The notes beneath the pieces are model-generated. The model made no database searches. It was given only the letters and a program-made list of their open reading frames with translations, and was not told the origin of the DNA. DNA of 64,000 bases from Streptococcus suis (GTDB lineage: Bacteria > Bacillota > Bacilli > Lactobacillales > Streptococcaceae). Position numbers and translations under genes: made by a program. The stretch is from positions 1 to 64,000 of the forward strand of contig NZ_POJD01000358.1 in the NCBI RefSeq assembly GCF_002960445.1, given 5' to 3'. Positions 8,407 through 16,613 of this stretch are shown piece by piece (position 1 is the first letter of the stretch; each line of letters opens with the position of its first letter).

Positions 8407-9564
8407 GTGCGTAGAGCTAGAGTAAATAAAAGTCTAGGTGTAGTCGGACCGCTTTTGGCATGTTTGTTGATTGCGGTCTGTGCATCCCTAGCATATTATG
8501 TGTTTAATAAAAGAGAAGGACAGTCCAGCAACAGTCCTTCTTTTGTGCCTGTTCAAGAGATTTCTGTCAAAGAGAAACTAATCTCTGATTACCTACAGCA
8601 AATGACCCTAGAAGAAAAAGTTGGTCAGATGATTTTTGCACGTATACCTGCTGAAAATCAGTTGGAAGACCTTATTTCCTATCAATTTGGTGGTTATATC
8701 TTATTTTCACGGGACTTTGAAGGAAGGACCTTAGAACAAGTCAAGGAAGAAGTTGCGGCTTATCAAGCTAATTCCAAACTACCACTTTTAATGGCTTCTG
8801 ATGAAGAAGGTGGAACGGTAACGCGGGTTAGTCAGTTATTAGAAACTCCCTTTGCCTCCCCCTTGGAATTGTATCAGTCAGGGGGGCTGGAGGCTGTTTT
8901 AGAAGATACTAAGCATAAAACCAGTCTTTTGAAAGGGATAGGTATTCATGCCGGTTTCTTTCCAGTTGCGGACGTATCTACAGATCCATGGTCATTTATC
9001 TATGATCGGACTATTGGCCAAGATGCTGCTACAACATCCACTTATATCAGCCAAGAGGTCCAGCTACTGAAACAAGAGCAATTTGCTTCGACTTTGAAAC
9101 ATTTCCCAGGCTATGGGAACAATGCTGATTCACATACAGATTTGGTATATGACAATCGTAGTTTAGAAGAATTACGAGCAAATGATTTTCTTCCCTTTAA
9201 GGCTGGAATTGAAGCGGGGGCAGACTCCATCATGGTCAGTCACAATATCGTCCCTGCCATTGATGATGTTCCATCATCTATTTCACCTGAGATCAATAAA
9301 ATATTACGGTCCGAGCTAGGTTTTGATGGTGTCATTATGACCGATGACTTTGATATGCTGGGTCTATCGCAATTCGTTGATCAAAATTCGGGTGCCTTGC
9401 AGACTATTCAAGCTGGGACAGATATGATCTTATCTTCGAGCTATGCTAGTCAAATTCCTTATATTGTGGAACAAGTGAAAGCTGGAACTATTACAGAGGA
9501 GCGGCTTGACCAATCTGTCAAACGTATTTTGGGAATGAAATATGATCTTGGCTTAATCAAATAA
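8407..9564 (+). CDS. Membrane-anchored glycoside hydrolase family 3 (beta-N-acetylhexosaminidase-like)
   Basis: A 385-residue protein starting at GTG two bases after pflA, with AAAGGGA inside the pflA end as ribosome binding site. Residues about 12-32 form a signal anchor or uncleaved signal peptide. The GH3 N-terminal barrel follows, with the NagZ-type loop KHFPGYGNNADSHT, the SHNIVPAID stretch and the catalytic aspartate region GVIMTDDFDM. It lacks the C-terminal GH3 domain, as NagZ-type enzymes do. It probably acts on N-acetylglucosamine-containing wall or host glycans outside the cell. The link to pflA looks incidental. Confidence 0.88.
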   Translation: MRRARVNKSLGVVGPLLACLLIAVCASLAYYVFNKREGQSSNSPSFVPVQEISVKEKLISDYLQQMTLEEKVGQMIFARIPAENQLEDLISYQFGGYILFSRDFEGRTLEQVKEEVAAYQANSKLPLLMASDEEGGTVTRVSQLLETPFASPLELYQSGGLEAVLEDTKHKTSLLKGIGIHAGFFPVADVSTDPWSFIYDRTIGQDAATTSTYISQEVQLLKQEQFASTLKHFPGYGNNADSHTDLVYDNRSLEELRANDFLPFKAGIEAGADSIMVSHNIVPAIDDVPSSISPEINKILRSELGFDGVIMTDDFDMLGLSQFVDQNSGALQTIQAGTDMILSSSYASQIPYIVEQVKAGTITEERLDQSVKRILGMKYDLGLIK

Positions 9565-9570
9565 ACAAAG

Positions 9571-9597
9571 AAAAGGAAGTGCTAGATACTTCCTTTT
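9571..9597. terminator. Bidirectional terminator after the GH3 gene
   Basis: AAAAGGAAGT and ACTTCCTTTT form a perfect stem around a 7-base loop. It serves the GH3 gene and the convergent VOC gene. Confidence 0.85.
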
Positions 9598-9601
9598 CGT
9601 A

Positions 9602-10444
9602 TTATTCTAAAACAAGCTTAGTTTTGATGCCGTCTATATCAACAAAGGCTACGCTATTGTCTAGTCTTTGAAGGTTTAGGTTTGCAGCTGTGGCGCGTTC
9701 CAAGGTTGCTTCAAAAGCTTCTGGATTGGAATAGATGACCGTATAGTAGGCAAGTCCTGGCATGCCTTCAGTTCGTGTTTGGAGATGTTTTCCTCCCCAT
9801 TCGTTGACTGCTAGGTGGTGATGGTAGTCGCCTGAGGCTAGCCAGGCTGCAGATGGGACCGAGAATTTATCCTCGACAGCTAGGACCTCTTGGTAAAATC
9901 GGCTAGAAGCGGCGCTTTCTCGAACGGACAGGTGAATATGGCCCATGCGACTGCCAAGCGGCATCTGATAGACTGCGTCAGCTTTTTTTCCTAAAGCATA
10001 GATCGTTTCAGCATCCATAGGCTCAGTAATGCCGACGATGCGGCCGTCTGGGCGGACATCCCAAGTGTCTTGAGGCAGGTCGCGGTAAATTTCGATGCCG
10101 TTACCTTCGGTGTCGGCTAGGTAAATGGCTTCGCTGTAACCGTGGTCGCTGGCGCTTTGGAGGGGAATCTTATTGTCGATAAAGTGGCGGAAAATGGTGC
10201 CTAAGTCCTCTCGGCTAGGTAGGACAATGGCCAAGTGGTAGAGTCCGTAGCTGTGGCTAACTTCACCTTTCTGCTCTGTTTGAATCAGGCGGACAAGGGT
10301 ATTTTGGCCGATGCCAAGATCAATCTGGTTTTGACTTTCCATCAAAATTTGCAGGCCTAGTACCTGTTGGTAAAATAGGCTTTGCAGTTCGAGATTGCGG
10401 ACGTTGAGGGCGACATAACCCAGTTCAAATTGGGAATTGTACAT
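9602..10444 (-). CDS. VOC-family dioxygenase-like protein (CatE-like)
   Basis: A 280-residue protein with two tandem vicinal-oxygen-chelate halves, each of two beta-alpha-beta-beta-beta modules. Metal-ligand candidates are His in SYGLYHLAIV, Glu in GIEIYRD, and His in MGHIHLSV and HHLAVNEWGG. The domain order matches Bacillus CatE and YfiE, catechol 2,3-dioxygenases used in quinone and catechol detoxification. The real substrate is unknown. It has its own upstream region with an operator-like sequence at 10493-10518 also found before the HxlR gene, which ties it to the local thiol-stress island. Confidence 0.85.
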   Translation of the reverse strand: MYNSQFELGYVALNVRNLELQSLFYQQVLGLQILMESQNQIDLGIGQNTLVRLIQTEQKGEVSHSYGLYHLAIVLPSREDLGTIFRHFIDNKIPLQSASDHGYSEAIYLADTEGNGIEIYRDLPQDTWDVRPDGRIVGITEPMDAETIYALGKKADAVYQMPLGSRMGHIHLSVRESAASSRFYQEVLAVEDKFSVPSAAWLASGDYHHHLAVNEWGGKHLQTRTEGMPGLAYYTVIYSNPEAFEATLERATAANLNLQRLDNSVAFVDIDGIKTKLVLE

Positions 10445-10492
10445 GGAAATACCTGACTTTCTGATACAATTTATAGGAATTTTCGAGCTACT

Positions 10493-10518
10493 TAGTATTT
10501 TTTGTTGAAGTAATGTGT
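10493..10518. promoter_or_regulatory. Operator-like sequence shared with the HxlR promoter region
   Basis: Matches 12391-12416 at 21 of 26 positions without gaps, including 13 identical bases TGAAGTAATGTGT. It contains the weakly symmetric ACT and AGT ends typical of MarR/HxlR sites. It lies about 50-75 bases before the VOC gene start. Confidence 0.6.
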
Positions 10519-10545
10519 GACGAATAGACTTTTGAAAATTGATTT

Positions 10546-10947
10546 TTATCTCATAGCTTTCTCAACAAGTGCGCTATCTACGATTTGGATAAAGTGTGTA
10601 ATTCTATTTTCAGCATTAAAATCGTAAACATGGACAAAGTCTGCTTGAAAGGATTTCTGAGTAAGGTTGTAGGTTCCCTTGTAGTAGCCGTAAACCATGA
10701 CACGGTTTCCTGAAAAGGCGTAATCAATAGGTGTGGCACTATAATTGGTCCATTCAGAACCTAGTCTTGCATGGACGTTTTCAATCACTGCATCTGGACC
10801 GATATAGGTACCAGCATAGGGAAAGCCTGCAGCTTCTGTCCAAGAGATATCAGCAACCAAATGGCTCTTGAAATCTTCTATTCGACCTTGTGCAGTAGCT
10901 AGATAAGTCTCTTCTAAAATATTTTTATATAATTGATTTTTTGACAT
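10546..10947 (-). CDS. NTF2-like / SnoaL-type small protein
   Basis: A 133-residue single-domain protein of the nuclear transport factor 2 superfamily (ketosteroid isomerase-like fold). The N-terminal helix (KNILEETYLATAQGRIEDFKSHLV), the AGFPYAGTYIGPDAVIENV segment and the strand-rich second half support this. No catalytic role can be named. It follows the DsbA-like gene after 14 bases and belongs to the same minus-strand run as the FMN reductase. A lost relative of this fold lies at 11619-11750. Confidence 0.8.
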   Translation of the reverse strand: MSKNQLYKNILEETYLATAQGRIEDFKSHLVADISWTEAAGFPYAGTYIGPDAVIENVHARLGSEWTNYSATPIDYAFSGNRVMVYGYYKGTYNLTQKSFQADFVHVYDFNAENRITHFIQIVDSALVEKAMR

Positions 10948-10961
10948 AGGTATTTTCTTTT

Positions 10962-11582
10962 CTATTGAGCAACTGCCTCTTGGAAATTTTTTTCCAAATC
11001 GTCTACTGTGCGAACTTTATTGATAAGATTAAAGAAGTTTCCGTCTTTTTCAAGTAACAAGGTTGGGAAAGAGGTTACCCCCATTTCATAAGCCTTGATA
11101 AAGTCTGGGTGTAGATTTTCTGGTTGATTCAAGATGCGTGATAGTTCTTCCATAGCCTTTGTAGGTAACTGATAGCTACCGATTAGGCCGGTGTAACTGT
11201 CTGCTTGACTGAGGTCTAACCCATCTTCAAAAAACAATGTTTGAATATCGATTGTCAGCTGAGCAAGCTGGTGTGGTTCAACATAATTTTTCAAAACGGA
11301 GTAGGCTCTAGCAGGACCAAGGGAGTCCATGGTAAAGTCCTTATCCTTAAACAATTGATTGTAGTTATCGCCAAAAGACATTTGGTAATAGCTTTCGATT
11401 TGTTTGTTGATGGTCTGTGCCTGCTGGAAATCAACCATTTTCTTTTTGTTATCTCCGACAAACAAGCCTCCGTTAATGACCTCTATTTCTATGTCAGAAT
11501 GGTCTTGCATGAATTTTGTGAAAATGTGGTTAAAGCCGTAGGTCCAACCACAATAAGCATCGATGATGTAATATAGTTTCAT
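10962..11582 (-). CDS. DsbA-family thioredoxin-like protein with a single active-site Cys
   Basis: A 206-residue cytoplasmic protein of the DsbA/FrnE group: beta strand, active-site loop AYCGWTYGF, helical insertion, then the cis-proline loop TSFPTLLL. The usual CxxC is CGWT here, so only one cysteine remains; this resembles SpxH/YjbH and other non-oxidase relatives rather than a disulfide-forming enzyme. No signal peptide is present. It sits between an FMN reductase and an NTF2-like gene next to an HxlR regulator, which suggests a role in thiol or electrophile stress. Function is inferred. Confidence 0.82.
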   Translation of the reverse strand: MKLYYIIDAYCGWTYGFNHIFTKFMQDHSDIEIEVINGGLFVGDNKKKMVDFQQAQTINKQIESYYQMSFGDNYNQLFKDKDFTMDSLGPARAYSVLKNYVEPHQLAQLTIDIQTLFFEDGLDLSQADSYTGLIGSYQLPTKAMEELSRILNQPENLHPDFIKAYEMGVTSFPTLLLEKDGNFFNLINKVRTVDDLEKNFQEAVAQ

Positions 11583-11618
11583 TTTAATTTTCTTTCATCT
11601 TATTTTCTTGGTTTTTGA

Positions 11619-11750
11619 TTAGAATTTAGCATTGCTATTGGAAGTTTTGGAATCTTCCTCGATTGGCACAACAAGATTCCAGAGTTCTGCAATTTTATCA
11701 TCTTCAACTCGATAAAGGTCATAGAATGATGTCTATTGACCTGTAGAGTC
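11619..11750 (-). pseudogene. C-terminal remnant of a SnoaL/NTF2-like gene
   Basis: Between the FMN reductase stop and the DsbA-like gene, the minus strand encodes a stretch reading TSFYDLYRVEDDKIAELWNL and continuing to a stop at 11619. This is the typical C-terminus of SnoaL-like proteins (the FxVxDGKIxEhWD type). An in-frame TAG at 11733-11735 splits it and no start remains; the upstream part is gone, replaced by the FMN reductase end. It indicates deletion of one member of this stress-gene cluster. Too short and interrupted to be a working gene. Confidence 0.7.
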
Positions 11751-12289
11751 TAAGCTTCTAACAAAGCTTGCGCTTGAGCTTGCAGACCAGCGATGGCTTC
11801 TTCTGACAATACCAACTGTCCAGTTCCCCATGCTTCTGGGTTGACGGTAGTCCCTGTAAACTCACCTACAACTTGCATACGAACAAATGGTAGGAGTGCA
11901 TGGTAGCTAGCGAACATTGGCTCGTGTCCAGCATTTGCTACAGATGACACGGTTACAATCTTATCTTGGAGAGCAGATGGGCCACGTGTTTCTGACAAGT
12001 CTAGGGCACGGCTGAGCCAGTCAATCAAGTTTTTCACCGTGCCTGGGATTGCAAAGTTGTAAACTGGTGAGAAAATCCAGATAGCATCTGCAGCCATAAT
12101 CGCATCGCGTGCAGCTTGGACAGCTGGCAAGACTGGTGTTTCAAAATCTTGGTTCATAAGCGGGATTTCTTTATAGTTAAGATAAGATACAGTTGCTTGA
12201 CCTTCTAAGATGCTTTCAGCTTGCTTTGCCATTTGGTGATTAAATGAACCTTCACGTAGTGAACCGACGATAAATAGAATGTTTTTCAT
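11750..12289 (-). CDS. NADPH-dependent FMN reductase / quinone reductase
   Basis: A 179-residue flavodoxin-fold protein with the FMN phosphate loop [13 protein letters not shown] near the N-terminus and the flavin-binding [22 protein letters not shown] segment, as in YieF/ChrR and azoreductase relatives. Such enzymes reduce quinones, azo compounds or chromate by two electrons. It is divergent from an HxlR-family regulator. Its promoter (TTGTAA-N16-TACAAT with extended -10) is overlaid by the inverted repeat at 12353-12374, so repression by the neighbour is likely. Confidence 0.88.
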   Translation of the reverse strand: MKNILFIVGSLREGSFNHQMAKQAESILEGQATVSYLNYKEIPLMNQDFETPVLPAVQAARDAIMAADAIWIFSPVYNFAIPGTVKNLIDWLSRALDLSETRGPSALQDKIVTVSSVANAGHEPMFASYHALLPFVRMQVVGEFTGTTVNPEAWGTGQLVLSEEAIAGLQAQAQALLEA

Positions 12290-12342
12290 GATCTTATACC
12301 TCTAAAAATTTTTTCTTCCCTGCTCTCGCAGTTTATGGTATT

Positions 12343-12374
12343 ATTGTAACAGGTACTAAAAATATTACAAGTAC
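12343..12374 (-). promoter_or_regulatory. FMN reductase promoter with overlapping inverted-repeat operator
   Basis: On the minus strand TTGTAA (12365-12370), a 16-base spacer and TACAAT (12343-12348) with TG one base before form a good promoter. GTACT (12353-12357) and AGTAC (12370-12374) form an inverted repeat across the spacer and -35, as expected of an HxlR repressor site. Confidence 0.65.
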
Positions 12375-12390
12375 GATTTTTTTGAATAGT

Positions 12391-12416
12391 CACTATCTTT
12401 TTGTGAAGTAATGTGT
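12391..12416. promoter_or_regulatory. Second operator-like site before the HxlR gene
   Basis: Shares 21 of 26 positions with 10493-10518. It lies 29-54 bases before the regulator start, fitting autoregulation. Confidence 0.6.
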
Positions 12417-12444
12417 CGTATCAAGGGGAAATAAAGGAGAAATT

Positions 12445-12792
12445 ATGGCAACTTTCACACACCATACAGTTCCGGAGTGTCCTTATGTGACCACTCAGTG
12501 TGTCTTATCTGGGAAATGGAGTATGTTATTACTACATCATATCGAAGAAGGTCCCATTCGGTTTAATGAATTGCACCGTCGATTGACAGGGATTTCCCAA
12601 GCAACCTTGACCAAGCAGTTGCGTCAGCTAGAAGATGATGGTTTAATCACTCGGAAGGTTTATGCACAAGTTCCGCCAAAAGTGGAATATGAACTGAGCG
12701 AGATTGGTCAGGAATTCAAGTTGGTTCTTCAACAAATTGAAGTCTTCGGCGATAAATACATCAACTTTGTTAAATCAAAAAAATCTGAATGA
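12445..12792 (+). CDS. HxlR-family winged-helix regulator
   Basis: A 115-residue DUF24/HxlR protein. The single cysteine pair region ECPYVTTQCVLSGKWSMLLLHHI at the N-terminus carries the redox-sensing cysteine position used by YodB, CatR and HypR of Bacillus. The winged helix (GPIRFNELHRRLTGISQATLTKQLRQLEDDGLI) is clear. AAAGGAG precedes the start. It is divergent from the FMN reductase, and copies of a putative operator lie before itself and before the CatE-like VOC gene, matching the Bacillus logic where CatR/YodB repress catDE and azoreductase genes until quinones or diamide modify the cysteine. Confidence 0.9.
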   Translation: MATFTHHTVPECPYVTTQCVLSGKWSMLLLHHIEEGPIRFNELHRRLTGISQATLTKQLRQLEDDGLITRKVYAQVPPKVEYELSEIGQEFKLVLQQIEVFGDKYINFVKSKKSE

Positions 12793-12820
12793 GTTCGTAT
12801 CTCATTCAGATTTTTGTTTT
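12781..12820. terminator. Bidirectional terminator of the HxlR and M3 peptidase genes
   Basis: Two 13-base arms (AAATCTGAATGAG and CTCATTCAGATTT) pair perfectly. The HxlR stop codon lies inside the left arm. Confidence 0.85.
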
Positions 12821-12821
12821 T

Positions 12822-14519
12822 TTATAGTTCGTCATCCTTAACAGCGTCTAGCCAGCTAGCAGCAGCCTTGGCTGTGCTTTCAAGGGCACCTTCTTTGAAC
12901 GGTGATTGGAGGTTTGCAGCTTCAACCACTTGCAAGAAGGACTTGGTACCACCCAAATCACAGATGCGGATGTAGTCTTCCCAAGCATTTTCATCGTGAT
13001 CTACCTGCGTACGTTTCCAGAATTGGAGGGCACAGACTTGAGCCAAGGTATAGTCGATGTAGTAGAATGGGCTGGCAAATATATGCCCTTGACGGTACCA
13101 GAAGATACCGCGGTTGAGGGCTTCTGACTCAGAATAATCACGGTCTGGCAAGTAGAGGTCTTGGAGTTTTTTCCAAGTCGCCTTACGTTCGGCTGGTGTC
13201 ATCTCTGGGCGTTCATAGACTTCGTGCTGGAAGTGATCCACCAAGACACCGTAAGGCAAGAAGAGAAGGGCACTTGCCAAGTGGGTAAACTTATACTTAT
13301 CCACCTGTTCCTTGAAGAAACGGTCCATCCATGGCCATGTCATAAATTCCATAGACATGGAGTGGATTTCACAGGTTTCGTAGGTTGGCCAAACAACTTC
13401 TGGACTTTGAATCCAACGCGAACGATAAACTTGGAAGGCGTGACCTGCTTCGTGAGTCAAGACATCAATATCACCGCTGGTTCCGTTGAAGTTAGAGAAA
13501 ATGAATGGGCTCTTGAAGTCAGGAATATAGGTGCAGTAGCCACCGCTGTTTTTGCCTGGTTTTGCAACCAAGTCCAAGAGTTCATGCTCAATCATGAAGT
13601 CGAAGAACTCGCCTGTTTCTGCGGACAATTCGCGGTACATGTCTTGGGCTTGGCTGACGATAAAGTCAGGGTCACCTTGAGGAACAGCATTTCCGTCTAA
13701 GAACTCAAGATTGAGGTCGTAGTGTTTCAGGCTTGGTACCTGCAAGCGTTTGGCTTGGCGTTGACGAAGATTTTGTACAATCGGTACGATATGTTTGAGG
13801 ATTTCCTCACGGTAAACTTTGACCATATCACGATTGTAGTCGAAACGGTTCATCTTGAGATAGCCGTATTCTACGTAGTCCTTGAAGCCAAGTTTGTGGG
13901 CGATTTCCGTGCGGACCTTGACCAACTCATCGTAAACACGGTCAAAGTCAGCTTCCTTGCTTTCAAAGAAGGTAGTTGTAGCAGCAGAAGCAGCCTTGCG
14001 GACCTCGCGGTCAGTTGATTGACCGAATGGGCCCATTTGTGCCAAGTTGTAAGTCTGTCCTTGGAAATCAATCTCTGCTCCAGCAATCAGTTTGCTGTAT
14101 TCATCAGATAATTCATTTTCTTTTTGCAGTAATGGAATGACGTCTGATGAGAAGGTCTTGAGCTTGTTCTCAGCCAGCATGAAAAAGGTTTCTGGCAAGA
14201 TGTCTGACAACTCTTCCTTGTAAGGCGTCTGGACGATGACACGGTAGTAGTTGGTGGTCAATTCTTCAAAAAGTGGCGAATATTCATTCCAAAACTTGGT
14301 TTCTTCATTATAAAACTCATCGTTCATATCGATGGTGTGGCGGATCATCCAGAGATTGTACTGGGTATCGACCAAGCTGAGCAATTTGGTAATATCTGCA
14401 ACAAGTGTGCGAGTTGTTTCCAAGTCACTTGCTTGAGCTAACTGATCGGTTAGGTCAGTAAATTGAGCCTTGATGGCTTCATAATCGGGACGGACATAGG
14501 TATAGTCTGAAAATTTCAT
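12822..14519 (-). CDS. M3-family oligoendopeptidase
   Basis: A 565-residue cytoplasmic zinc metallopeptidase related to PepF. The HExxH zinc site is present as DVLTHEAGHAFQ, with the downstream glutamate in YETCEIHSMSMEFM. I start at ATG 14519, which follows AAAGGAG, and not 18 bases upstream where the Shine-Dalgarno sequence would be inside the gene. It degrades peptides of roughly 7-17 residues in related enzymes. It is a single-gene transcript sharing a terminator with the HxlR gene. Confidence 0.9.
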   Translation of the reverse strand: MKFSDYTYVRPDYEAIKAQFTDLTDQLAQASDLETTRTLVADITKLLSLVDTQYNLWMIRHTIDMNDEFYNEETKFWNEYSPLFEELTTNYYRVIVQTPYKEELSDILPETFFMLAENKLKTFSSDVIPLLQKENELSDEYSKLIAGAEIDFQGQTYNLAQMGPFGQSTDREVRKAASAATTTFFESKEADFDRVYDELVKVRTEIAHKLGFKDYVEYGYLKMNRFDYNRDMVKVYREEILKHIVPIVQNLRQRQAKRLQVPSLKHYDLNLEFLDGNAVPQGDPDFIVSQAQDMYRELSAETGEFFDFMIEHELLDLVAKPGKNSGGYCTYIPDFKSPFIFSNFNGTSGDIDVLTHEAGHAFQVYRSRWIQSPEVVWPTYETCEIHSMSMEFMTWPWMDRFFKEQVDKYKFTHLASALLFLPYGVLVDHFQHEVYERPEMTPAERKATWKKLQDLYLPDRDYSESEALNRGIFWYRQGHIFASPFYYIDYTLAQVCALQFWKRTQVDHDENAWEDYIRICDLGGTKSFLQVVEAANLQSPFKEGALESTAKAAASWLDAVKDDEL

Positions 14520-14657
14520 AACTTTCTCCTTTTGCATTGTTACCTACTATCTTACTCTTTTTGAAAAGGTTTGGCAAATCCTGACCCGTCCATGTTCACA
14601 AGTCTTTCTATTTATGGTAAAATGTAGGAGATTATTAGAAAAAATGAGGTTGTAGAC

Positions 14658-15593
14658 ATGTCTAAATTTTTAGTTTTTGGTCACCAAAATCCTGATACAG
14701 ATGCCATTGCATCATCATACGGTTGGGCTCACTTGGAGCGTGAAGTGTTTGGTCGTGATGCGGAAGCAGTTGCACTTGGAACGCCAAATGAAGAAACAGC
14801 GTTTGCGCTTGACTATTTTGGTGTTACTGCACCGCGCGTGGTTGAGTCGGCTAAGGCAGAAGGTGTTGGCCAAGTCATCTTGACTGACCACAATGAATTC
14901 CAACAGTCTATAGCAGACATCAAGGATGTGGAAGTAGCTGCTGTTATTGACCACCACCGTGTCGCAAACTTCGAAACGGCAAATCCATTGTACATGCGTT
15001 TGGAGCCGGTCGGTTCAGCATCTTCAATCGTTTATCGTGCCTTTAAAGAAAACGGAGTAACACCTCCAAAAGAAGTAGCTGGACTTCTTCTATCAGGTTT
15101 GATTTCAGATACCCTCTTGCTCAAATCACCAACCACTCACGCAACAGATCCACAAGTAGCAGCTGAATTGGCTGAAATTGCTGGTGTGAACTTGGAAGAA
15201 TATGGCTTGGCACTCTTGAAAGCAGGAACCAACCTTGCCAGCAAGTCAGCAGAAGAATTGATCGACATCGACGCAAAAACCTTTGGTTTGAACGGCAATG
15301 ACGTGCGTGTAGCCCAAGTCAACACAGTGGACATTGCAGAAGTCTTGGAACGCCAAGCAGAAATCGAAGCAGCTATGACAGCAGCATCAGCAGCAAATGG
15401 CTACTCTGACTTTGTTCTGATGATTACAGACATCGTTAACTCAAACTCTGAAATCCTTGCCCTCGGTAGCAACATGGACAAGGTGGAAGCGGCCTTTAAC
15501 TTCAAGTTGGAAAACAACCACGCTTTCCTTGCTGGTGCCGTTTCACGTAAGAAACAAGTGGTACCACAATTGACAGAAGCGTTTAACGCATAA
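14658..15593 (+). CDS. ppaC: Manganese-dependent inorganic pyrophosphatase (family II)
   Basis: Hydrolyses pyrophosphate to phosphate in the cytoplasm. DHH-superfamily motifs are present: GHQNPDTD (residues 8-15), DHNE, DHH (98-100) and the C-terminal DHHA2 domain with the [10 protein letters not shown] active-site lysine/arginine segment. The 311-residue length is standard. TAAAAT near 14615 gives a short leader; GAGG lies about 12 bases before the start. A strong hairpin at 15600 ends the transcript, with partial read-through to the next gene possible. Confidence 0.96.
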   Translation: MSKFLVFGHQNPDTDAIASSYGWAHLEREVFGRDAEAVALGTPNEETAFALDYFGVTAPRVVESAKAEGVGQVILTDHNEFQQSIADIKDVEVAAVIDHHRVANFETANPLYMRLEPVGSASSIVYRAFKENGVTPPKEVAGLLLSGLISDTLLLKSPTTHATDPQVAAELAEIAGVNLEEYGLALLKAGTNLASKSAEELIDIDAKTFGLNGNDVRVAQVNTVDIAEVLERQAEIEAAMTAASAANGYSDFVLMITDIVNSNSEILALGSNMDKVEAAFNFKLENNHAFLAGAVSRKKQVVPQLTEAFNA

Positions 15594-15599
15594 ATACCT

Positions 15600-15622
15600 A
15601 GCACCTTCGGGTGCTTTCTTTA
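15600..15622 (+). terminator. Terminator of ppaC
   Basis: AGCACC, a TTCG-type loop and GGTGCT are followed by TTTCTTT. Confidence 0.8.
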
Positions 15623-15636
15623 TTAAAAGGAAAATC

Positions 15637-16101
15637 ATGTCTTATACAGTAAATTTCAAAGAAGTCGAAACGGCAGGCTTGGAAACCAGTCCTGTCGCAG
15701 CTGTCCTGGCAGGTTTGCGTGCCAACGAAGCCCGCTATTTCTGGAACAAATACAAGCAGGAGTTCGTGATCTATACACCAGAAGAGAAGCCTGAAATCCT
15801 GCCCTTCATCGAGAAGGTCTTGGCAGAGCGGGACATGAACTTTCCATATACCCCGCTTAACGTAGCACAGCTTGAAGTAGATGGCATTCTCTGGTCATTT
15901 GTCTTTTATGACAATGGCCTGGCAGTCAATGTCCTTTATACGCTAGAAGAAGGAGGCAAACGAGCGGTCGGTTTCAAATTGTCAGACGGGATTGACATTC
16001 CTAAAGAATTTGAAGGAAAATTCAAGTTTGCCCGCCAACGCTCCAAACTGGCAGGCGAAATCCGTGGAACCTTCTTTGTGGTCAAGGGTAACTATCTATA
16101 A
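15637..16101 (+). CDS. Conserved streptococcal protein of unknown function
   Basis: A 154-residue soluble protein without signal peptide or membrane segment. I do not recognise a named family. The sequence has an alpha/beta look, with an N-terminal strand (SYTVNFKEV), a helical middle (KPEILPFIEKVLAERDM) and a run of predicted strands (GILWSFVFYDNGLAVNVLYTLE). It starts after AAAGGA, 14 bases past the ppaC terminator. The codon pattern looks like that of its neighbours, and the good ribosome binding site supports it as a real gene. Confidence 0.75.
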   Translation: MSYTVNFKEVETAGLETSPVAAVLAGLRANEARYFWNKYKQEFVIYTPEEKPEILPFIEKVLAERDMNFPYTPLNVAQLEVDGILWSFVFYDNGLAVNVLYTLEEGGKRAVGFKLSDGIDIPKEFEGKFKFARQRSKLAGEIRGTFFVVKGNYL

Positions 16102-16153
16102 GGTGGTCATAGAAAGTTTAGTAAAATAAAAAGGCTGAGAATGACTTCTCTGC

Positions 16154-16456
16154 CTATTTTTTTACTTTGTACAATATTCTTTTTTTAAGTCCAACTTGAA
16201 CCAAACGAAAACCGATGAGGCCTGTAGCACTTGCTAATGCGAGGGCAAGAAAAACAGGGATATCTAAAGCTAGGTAGATGTAGCTAGAGATAACTGTGAT
16301 TAGGCTAAATAGAACAATATTCACAAAGAATAAGAGTTCATTGATGCGTTCTTTTTTTGCATTTTTTACCTGATAGGCTTGAACAGTTGTGTTTTTCTCT
16401 TTCGGGATATACTCTTCGTACTGGTATTCTTGGGACTGATAGTGTCTTAATGCCAT
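16154..16456 (-). CDS. Small membrane protein, DUF3270-like
   Basis: A 100-residue protein with a charged N-terminal cytoplasmic segment rich in Tyr, Glu and Gln (HYQSQEYQYEEYIPKE) and two hydrophobic helices at about residues 40-62 and 65-85, ending in basic residues. This layout fits the streptococcal DUF3270 family, which has no known function; the assignment is by memory of the family and is moderate. The start at 16456 follows AAAGGAG; an upstream ATG at 16489 lacks one. It is divergent from the U32 gene. Confidence 0.65.
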   Translation of the reverse strand: MALRHYQSQEYQYEEYIPKEKNTTVQAYQVKNAKKERINELLFFVNIVLFSLITVISSYIYLALDIPVFLALALASATGLIGFRLVQVGLKKRILYKVKK

Positions 16457-16597
16457 ATCGTCTCCTTTTCTGCCTTTTAAGAATAACATAACATTTATGA
16501 AATTTTATGTCAGCAATATTACAATATGGTTACAAGAAAATGAGAAAAGTCTGAACATTAAATTTACGGGCAGGTTATGTTTTCCAAAAATACTTTG

Positions 16598-16606
16598 TGA
16601 TATAAT
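16598..16606 (+). promoter_or_regulatory. Extended -10 promoter placing the start at the U32 ATG
   Basis: TGATATAAT ends 7 bases before the ATG at 16614. Transcription would begin at or next to the start codon. Confidence 0.6.
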
Positions 16607-16613
16607 TAACTTT

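Noticed and set aside
11701-11760. FMN reductase with an altered C-terminus due to fusion with the remnant
   Set aside because: The enzyme ends with a normal C-terminal helix; the remnant is in another frame and only begins at its stop codon.
16497-16613. Upstream extension of the first U32 gene
   Set aside because: The promoter lies in this stretch and family homology begins at 16614.
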